Of a DNA stretch of 38,175 nt, positions 34,160 through 38,175 are shown one piece after another. Source of the stretch: Paraburkholderia madseniana (GTDB taxonomy: Bacteria; Pseudomonadota; Gammaproteobacteria; Burkholderiales; Burkholderiaceae); the NCBI RefSeq assembly GCF_009690905.1, contig NZ_VOSW01000092.1, positions 1 to 38,175 on the forward strand. Direction: 5' to 3'. The notes under the pieces were generated by a model. That model saw nothing but the letters and a program-made list of their open reading frames with translations. It did not search any database and was not told where the DNA came from. The translations under genes were made by a program, and so were the position numbers. How positions within the stretch are numbered: position 1 is the first letter of the stretch; each line of letters starts with the position of its first letter.

Positions 34160-35284
34160 TCAGAAAAAAGTGATCTCTTGATTCTCGCCGGATTGGCTAA
34201 CTTGCACACCTTGGTGCACCGAGTGCTCGTCAGTCATCGCGTAGGTCTGCTCGAGTTCCTTGAGCAAAGCGTTCGCATCGAGCGCATACAACGCGCCTTC
34301 GCGTTCGCACAGAGTGCAGTGTTCCTCGATGATGTCCGGCGGGCGCTCAATGTTGCCCTTGACATGGGCCATGATCTGGCTCACTCGGTCCTGAAACTGT
34401 AATTGCACCAGCGCTTCGTAGACCTCTGCCTTGATGCCGTAGCTTTCGTTGCGCAGCAGTTCCGCCGCATCAGTCAGCGACGACGTGAATTCACGGAACT
34501 GACTGAGCACCTGCTGGATCGTCCGTTCCGAATCGCTGATCGCCTTTTTCTCCTGTTCCGTTGATTGCTCTGCCGCGACGCGCGCCGCAGCGATCGCCGC
34601 GTTGATTGCACTAATCTTCTCCGCAATCAAGGTCCCCGTTTGAGCAGATCGACCCGCCAAAGCGCGGACCTCCTGCGCCACGGTCGCGAAACCGCGGCCG
34701 ACGTTGCCGGCGTGCGCGGCCTCGATCGTTGCATTGATCGCCAGCAGGTTGGTTTGCTGTGTGATCTGGGCGATAGCCTGCACCATCTGCTTCAGTTCAT
34801 TGACAAAACCCTGCAAACCCTGCACCTTCGCGAGCATCTCGGCTTTGCTGTCGACCGTCGAACGCAACAGCCGCATGACAGCATCGAGTTTCTGTTCGCT
34901 GGTGGCATAGACCTCAGCGGCTGTTGTGCCGCGTGCAGCGCCACTCGACGCGTCGAGCGTGCGATCCAGTCGCGCTGCGATTTTGCCAAAGCGAGCGCTG
35001 AGCGCGGTGATTGCCGCCTCCATTTGTGTGCGCGACGATTCGATCTGTCCCGACCAAACAGGAGCGACTTCAGCGCTGAATGATTTCTGGCTGTCAAGAT
35101 AGCGCTGACGATCCTTCTCTTCCCGCCGGCGAGCATTCAACGAGTGCTGCCCCGCGGCCAGGCCGGCGGCGAACAGCGACGCTCCGACCAGCACGCCCAT
35201 CGCACTCCACGACGAGAACGCAGCACTCGCTACGCCTCCGAGGACACCCAGTACGGGAGCGCCTAACATCTGCACTTGTTTCAC
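34160..35284 (-). CDS. Methyl-accepting chemotaxis protein with a CheZ-like motif
   Basis: A protein of 374 residues, probably from the GTG at 35284 (preceded by AAGAAAGAGA) rather than the later ATG at 35269. Two N-terminal helices (about 8-25 and 28-46) with almost no periplasmic loop are followed directly by a helical region and a signalling tip (IAQITQQTNLLAINATIEAA then HAGNVGRGFATVAQEVRAL, about 171-210). There is no clear HAMP domain. After the tip a helix carries LVQLQFQDRVSQIMAHV; its D299-R-V-S-Q303 spacing matches the DxxxQ active site of CheZ phosphatase (FQDLTGQ in E. coli). The tail has Cys322 and Cys325 and no CheR pentapeptide. It is the first gene of the chemosensory operon and starts beside an IS5-like remnant. 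Confidence 0.87.
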   Translation of the reverse strand: MKQVQMLGAPVLGVLGGVASAAFSSWSAMGVLVGASLFAAGLAAGQHSLNARRREEKDRQRYLDSQKSFSAEVAPVWSGQIESSRTQMEAAITALSARFGKIAARLDRTLDASSGAARGTTAAEVYATSEQKLDAVMRLLRSTVDSKAEMLAKVQGLQGFVNELKQMVQAIAQITQQTNLLAINATIEAAHAGNVGRGFATVAQEVRALAGRSAQTGTLIAEKISAINAAIAAARVAAEQSTEQEKKAISDSERTIQQVLSQFREFTSSLTDAAELLRNESYGIKAEVYEALVQLQFQDRVSQIMAHVKGNIERPPDIIEEHCTLCEREGALYALDANALLKELEQTYAMTDEHSVHQGVQVSQSGENQEITFF

Positions 35285-35300
35285 GGATTCTCTTTCTTGT

Positions 35301-35546
35301 TCATATGCAAGTCATTCCAAAGTCTTGCTGTTGACGGATGCCTGGCACTAAGTGTCGCCGCACCGTGTCGTCAGGTGCCGTCCGCATCTTCACCAACATC
35401 CCGAACGTGCAGGCAAGCGATACAAAGATGAGATAGCTGTCAGCGAGCTTGTCGTCGCGAGTGAGGACGCGACGAAAATGCCTGAAGTGGTTGAAGGAGC
35501 GTTCAATCCGATTACAGGTGCGGCACGGGGCAACGCTATAACGCAA
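35301..35546 (-). pseudogene. C-terminal remnant of an IS5-family-like transposase
   Basis: A minus-strand frame of 81 codons contains RIERSFNHFRHFRRVLTRDD followed by KLADSYLIFVSLACTF, the typical C-terminal end of IS5-type (IS427/IS1031-like) DDE transposases with the catalytic Glu (RIERSFN) and a basic helix. The N-terminal and central catalytic parts are absent. The frame runs to 16 bases before the first gene of the chemosensory operon, so part of the operon's upstream region is transposon DNA. Assignment to a specific IS group would need a database search. Confidence 0.65.
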
Positions 35547-35852
35547 TGCCTCCTGTCTCGGTTCGAGCGGAACGGATCATCCTGCCTCGCTCACGCAGAA
35601 GTCGGGGATTCGAACGGATTTCATGAAAATTCAAACCGCCTCTGATTTTTCTGGCAGGTAAAAGAAGGCCCATGCAATATTGGCGCTGCCACACGCAAGA
35701 TCCGCATGCACTAATCTATTTGTAGGCTAATTCCTACTCTTAAAATCAGGCAATCCTCAATACGGACGTTGTCACGTTGCCGGGAAGGCCTCGTAAAATC
35801 CTGTGATGAAGAATGCAAAATCGCTTTATCACAGCCACCTTTTGGACTGCGA
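35547..35852. other. A/T-richer gene-free stretch between IS remnants
   Basis: No gene is supported. The stretch carries the second copy of a 12-bp direct repeat CGCCTCTGATTT (35637-35648) shared with 26487-26498, and a markedly A/T-rich area around 35690-35850. This region probably contains the promoter of the minus-strand chemosensory operon or the ends of inactive insertion sequences; terminal inverted repeats could not be confirmed by eye. Confidence 0.4.
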
Positions 35853-35858
35853 TATAAT
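35853..35858 (+). promoter_or_regulatory. Perfect -10 box TATAAT
   Basis: A TATAAT hexamer in TGCGATATAATATTTTCACC lies ten bases before an ATG at 35868. No good -35 sits 17 bases upstream. If used, transcripts would start close to that ATG and run into the palindrome at 35903 and the IS6-like fragment. Confidence 0.4.
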
Positions 35859-35867
35859 ATTTTCACC

Positions 35868-35939
35868 ATGCCAACGGTCACCGGCGGATTGTTGATAGCG
35901 GACCTGTCGCGAACGAAGGTTCGTCACCGCGACAGGTAA
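35868..35939 (+). CDS. Possible 23-residue leader peptide
   Basis: ATG at 35868 opens 23 codons ending TAA at 35937-35939 (MPTVTGGLLIADLSRTKVRH...). It has no ribosome site of normal spacing and could only be translated from a nearly leaderless transcript. The second half lies inside a strong hairpin. It may equally be chance. It is recorded because promoter, tiny frame and hairpin lie in sequence. Confidence 0.2.
   Translation: MPTVTGGLLIADLSRTKVRHRDR
35903..35936. repeat. Nested palindrome (9-bp outer and 5-bp inner arms)
   Basis: CCTGTCGCG at 35903-35911 pairs with CGCGACAGG at 35928-35936, and inside lies ACGAA-GG-TTCGT (35913-35924). The whole would fold as a two-tier stem-loop in RNA or DNA. 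No T run follows on the plus strand (TAAGTG), so it is not a simple terminator. Confidence 0.7.
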
Positions 35940-36027
35940 GTGCACATACTGCCATCGTCCCGCATGCCGATCTTCCCCCGCTTGAGGGAGGAACGGCTGA
36001 CACCGGACATGCGATCATGCCGACGGC

Positions 36028-36567
36028 GTGTTCCGCTGGGTGAACAAGCTGGTGCCGCTGTTCGAGAAGACGTTTCGTAAGCACAAGCGGCCGATGGGCA
36101 AGAGCTGGCGGATGGACGAAACGTATATCCGGGTCAAAGGCCAGTGGAAGTACCTCTACCGGGCGGTTGACAAGGCCGGTCAAACCATCGATTTCCTGTT
36201 CAGAGCCAAGCGCGACAAGGTGGTAGCGCGGTGCTTCTTTGAAAAGTCGATCGCTCAGAATGGTGTGCCTGAGACGGTAACCATCGACAAAAGCGGCTCC
36301 AACCTGGCCGCACTGCACGAGGTGAAAGCCGAGCGCGAAACGCCCATCCAGATCCGTCATGTCAAGTATCTGAACAATGTGGTCGAGCAGGACAATCGGG
36401 TCATCAAACGCCGAACACGGCCGATGCTGGGGTTCAAGGATTTTCACTGCACCCGCATCATGCTGAGTGGCATCGAGTTAATGCGCATGATCAAGAAATG
36501 GCAGATGAAATGCCGGGGCAAGACTCCGCTGTTTCCCGCTCAGAAGTTCTATTCGCTAGATTCATAA
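36028..36567 (+). pseudogene. N-terminally truncated IS6-family transposase
   Basis: The frame reads VFRWVNKLVPLFEKTFRKHK, then SWRMDETYIRVKG (first catalytic Asp), TVTIDKSGSN (second Asp) and a VVEQDNRVIKRRTRPMLGFK block with the catalytic Glu, clearly an IS6/IS26-type DDE transposase. About 180 residues remain of roughly 230-240; the N-terminal helix-turn-helix region is missing and an in-frame TGA lies at 35998-36000. The C-terminus seems normal. The CTTTGCA near 36572-36584 recalls the inner part of IS6 terminal repeats (TTTGCAA), but a complete inverted repeat is not seen. The copy is probably inactive. Confidence 0.85.
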
Positions 36568-36658
36568 GTAATCCTTTGCATAGCGGCTTTGCTCGGCCAG
36601 TTGTGGTTACCGCGACAAAACCGCAGCAGGCCGATCATGAACATTCAGGAACGCAGCC

Positions 36659-37096
36659 ATGGCAACACCGAGGAAGGACAAACAACGCAGCCGGTCTGAC
36701 ATGGAGGCGCGCCGTTCAAAGACACTGTACCTGCCGCTACCGCGAGCGGAAGCTGACCCGATCATATTGCGCTTCCGGATGGCACTTGAAACGGTACGCG
36801 GCGGCCACGCAGACAGACTTACCGTCAATCTCCTCGCGACGGTCGTGCTGCTCACGCGCTTTCTGACCGAAGCAGGACACGGGCTGCTCGATCTGGCGGT
36901 ATTCGATGACGCGGAGACTGCGCTTGGCAACATTCTGAAGGAAGGAAACGAGACGGACGTCTGGACCATCGGGCAACCGGTGACCGACATACTGACAGTC
37001 ATCGTCAACGAACATGACCGGCAACTGCGCGAGACCAGGCTGCAGGCCATTGCCGAGGCAAGCCGGCGATTCGACCGGCATTTTGCGCCATCCTGA
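36659..37096 (+). CDS. Conserved hypothetical protein, Burkholderia type
   Basis: A protein of 145 residues from the ATG at 36659 (MATPRKDKQRSRSDMEARRS). It has a charged N-terminus, then a mostly helical body (IILRFRMALETVRGGHADRL, LLATVVLLTRFLTEAGHGLLDLA) and EHDRQLRETRLQAIAEASRR at the end. I recall very similar short proteins annotated as hypothetical on Burkholderia replicons but know no function. It stands alone and ends about 200 bases before a terminator. An ATG at 36637 upstream is in another frame. Membrane association is unlikely because the hydrophobic stretch is short and amphipathic. Confidence 0.65.
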   Translation: MATPRKDKQRSRSDMEARRSKTLYLPLPRAEADPIILRFRMALETVRGGHADRLTVNLLATVVLLTRFLTEAGHGLLDLAVFDDAETALGNILKEGNETDVWTIGQPVTDILTVIVNEHDRQLRETRLQAIAEASRRFDRHFAPS

Positions 37097-37298
37097 GCCC
37101 CGTCAACTGCCGGGCGGTCTGCAGTGTTGTGCAACAACGGCGTGTGATTGATGACAGATCCACATCGATCTTCGCGACAATCCCAAACATTTAACCGCTA
37201 ATTCTCGTTCATTTTAAAAATTCTGATGCTGATAGCGTCCGGTCGGGGCGTGTGATGGCGGCTCGCCCTACTTCCTCCTGAATGACGTATCTTCGATA

Positions 37299-37327
37299 CC
37301 GCGTCTGCGCCGGCGCGGCTTTTTTTC
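37299..37327 (+). terminator. Rho-independent terminator
   Basis: CCGCG (37299-37303) and CGCGG (37314-37318) form a stem closing a 10-base loop and are followed by CTTTTTTT and CG. It is suited to end the plus-strand transcript of the 36659 gene. A second perfect hairpin CCCGGTTCACCGGG (37337-37350) lies just beyond and could serve the convergent gene. Confidence 0.7.
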
Positions 37328-37340
37328 GTCACTGCCCGGT

Positions 37341-37697
37341 TCACCGGGACCGGTCGCGGGCGAGCATCGCGAGCCGGCGCTGTGTGGCCAGCTCCGAGTC
37401 GTAGCCGGACAGCGGGCCCTCAACCGTACGCGTGATGCGAAACCTCGCCACCGCTACCGATGTCGATACCGGCGGGGCGTCCTGGCCTCCAGTTCGTCGC
37501 GCGTCAGGCGCCTCGAGCTCGAAGTGAACGACCCGGGCCTGCGTCCGGGATGCCCGCAGCCGCCCTTCGTCGACCAGCGTATGCAGCATCCCGGCAACCG
37601 CCGGCCGCGATACACCAGCCAGCTGGGCGAGGTGCGCTGCCGTGTACTTTCGGCCCCGTCGCATGCGCCCCAGCAGATCTGTTTTCGTGATTGTCAT
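37341..37697 (-). CDS. Small winged-helix transcriptional regulator
   Basis: A protein of 118 residues with an N-terminal DNA-binding domain of about 55 residues: LLGRMRRGRKYTAAHLAQLA, GVSRPAVAGMLHTLVDEGRL and RASRTQARVVHFEL, the helix-turn-helix plus wing pattern of ArsR/MarR-like or plasmid copy-control regulators. The remaining part is Pro/Arg-rich (GGQDAPPVSTSVAVARFRI). The start ATG is weakly served by a ribosome site. A perfect 27-bp palindrome lies 25 bases upstream of the start, which suggests that the protein controls its own gene. On other Burkholderia replicons such genes can sit near replication regions; that cannot be seen here. Confidence 0.72.
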   Translation of the reverse strand: MTITKTDLLGRMRRGRKYTAAHLAQLAGVSRPAVAGMLHTLVDEGRLRASRTQARVVHFELEAPDARRTGGQDAPPVSTSVAVARFRITRTVEGPLSGYDSELATQRRLAMLARDRSR

Positions 37698-37721
37698 GTA
37701 GTGCCGGATTTATTCCGTAAA

Positions 37722-37748
37722 CCGATAATGTGAAGTTCACATTATCGG
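37722..37748. promoter_or_regulatory. 27-bp palindromic operator candidate
   Basis: CCGATAATGTGAA and TTCACATTATCGG are perfect inverted repeats around a single G at 37735. The site is just upstream of the small regulator gene (minus strand) and about 200 bases upstream of the truncated plus-strand gene. It is a typical dimer binding site for a winged-helix repressor; the cognate protein is probably the adjacent one. Confidence 0.72.
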
Positions 37749-37921
37749 CCCACCGGTTACTGACGTGCTCCGACTAAATGTCTAAATTTTCCTCAATTGC
37801 GGAAACAGGCAAGCCTGACATGATTTTCAGCACATCCCTACACCGGCTCCGCTATAGCGTTCGTTAATTCATGCCGTATACCAGCAATATGCATGAAGAA
37901 TGAAGACATGCCGTATTCATT

Positions 37922-37941
37922 CTGGGTGATTGATTACCCAG
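37922..37941. repeat. 20-bp palindrome before the last gene
   Basis: CTGGGTGATTGATTACCCAG reads as an inverted repeat in eight of ten pairs, with one further G-T pair. It lies 12 bases before the ATG at 37954. A 10-bp direct repeat CATGCCGTAT occurs at 37869-37878 and 37906-37915. These may be operator or upstream elements of the following gene. Confidence 0.5.
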
Positions 37942-37953
37942 CCCCCACTTTTT

Positions 37954-38175
37954 ATGGTGTCGATTAACCTGGCGCAAACCATCAACGACCTATCTTCTGC
38001 CATTACCACTTTCTCACGTCCTGGTGCGGCCCCGCAACAGCCAGGACCTTCACGTGGCGTCTTTGATGTCGCTCCGCGTGTGCGCGCGTTGCCGCAACAG
38101 CGTCGCGAAGCGGTCCGCGTTCAATGGCCGGCTGACGTGGAACCCCTGGATCTGGTCGCAGCCGCGCTCGCGAAC
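37954..38175 (+). CDS. 5' end of an unidentified gene (truncated by window end)
   Basis: An open frame of 74 codons from the ATG at 37954 to the last base of the window. The product starts MVSINLAQTINDLSSAITTF and then becomes Pro/Gln/Arg-rich (PGAAPQQPGPSRGV), ending RVQWPADVEPLDLVAAALAN. There is no clear ribosome site and no recognisable domain. The Ser/Thr/Pro/Gln-rich, weakly charged start resembles N-termini of secreted effectors, but this is only an impression. The rest of the gene is needed. Confidence 0.4.
   Translation, partial: MVSINLAQTINDLSSAITTFSRPGAAPQQPGPSRGVFDVAPRVRALPQQRREAVRVQWPADVEPLDLVAAALAN

Noticed and set aside
35878..36447. Minus-strand frame of 189 codons over the IS6 fragment
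   Set aside because: It is antisense to a recognisable DDE transposase and lacks any motif of its own.

Overview
The window is GC-rich DNA from a member of the Burkholderiaceae, most likely Paraburkholderia, Caballeronia or Burkholderia. It looks like a conjugative plasmid or a plasmid-like integrated element. The evidence is a complete P-type (VirB/D4) type IV secretion and mobilisation operon, small plasmid-type genes, and extensive mobile-element debris. This placement is inferred from gene families and base composition; no search was run. No rRNA gene, complete tRNA, CRISPR array, replication initiator or partition pair is visible.

Bases 1-17600 form one dense plus-strand operon. The order is the end of an unknown gene, a TrbM-like protein, virB1, B2, B3, B4, B6, B5, a VirB7-like lipoprotein, B8, B9, B10, B11, virD4 split into membrane and ATPase parts, a TraC-like primase, an LPD7-type accessory protein, a ribbon-helix-helix mobilisation protein and a MOBP-type relaxase. 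Most genes abut or overlap by a few bases. Together they encode the mating channel, its three ATPases, the coupling protein and the relaxosome. A possible nic site lies just after the relaxase.

Bases 17600-22100 are a loose accessory stretch: a small membrane protein, an intergenic region rich in inverted repeats with an orphan minus-strand terminator, an HU-type nucleoid protein, small plasmid proteins, what looks like an ORF-less group II intron on the minus strand, and a eukaryote-like SET-domain methyltransferase gene.

Bases 22111-26267 hold a decayed filamentous haemagglutinin/CdiA-like exoprotein gene with an intact N-terminal secretion region, two frameshifts and a nonsense codon.

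Bases 26567-35284 hold a compact minus-strand chemosensory operon: mcp, cheY, a STAS-domain gene, cheA, cheW, a second mcp, cheR and cheB. It has no cheD and no separate phosphatase gene. The first receptor carries a short motif resembling the CheZ active site. The order resembles the Pseudomonas che2 cluster. The operon borders IS5-like and IS6-like transposase remnants, which suggests acquisition as a block.

Bases 36600-38175 carry a Burkholderia-type hypothetical gene, a terminator, a small winged-helix regulator with a 27-bp palindromic operator candidate upstream, and the start of an unknown gene cut by the window end.
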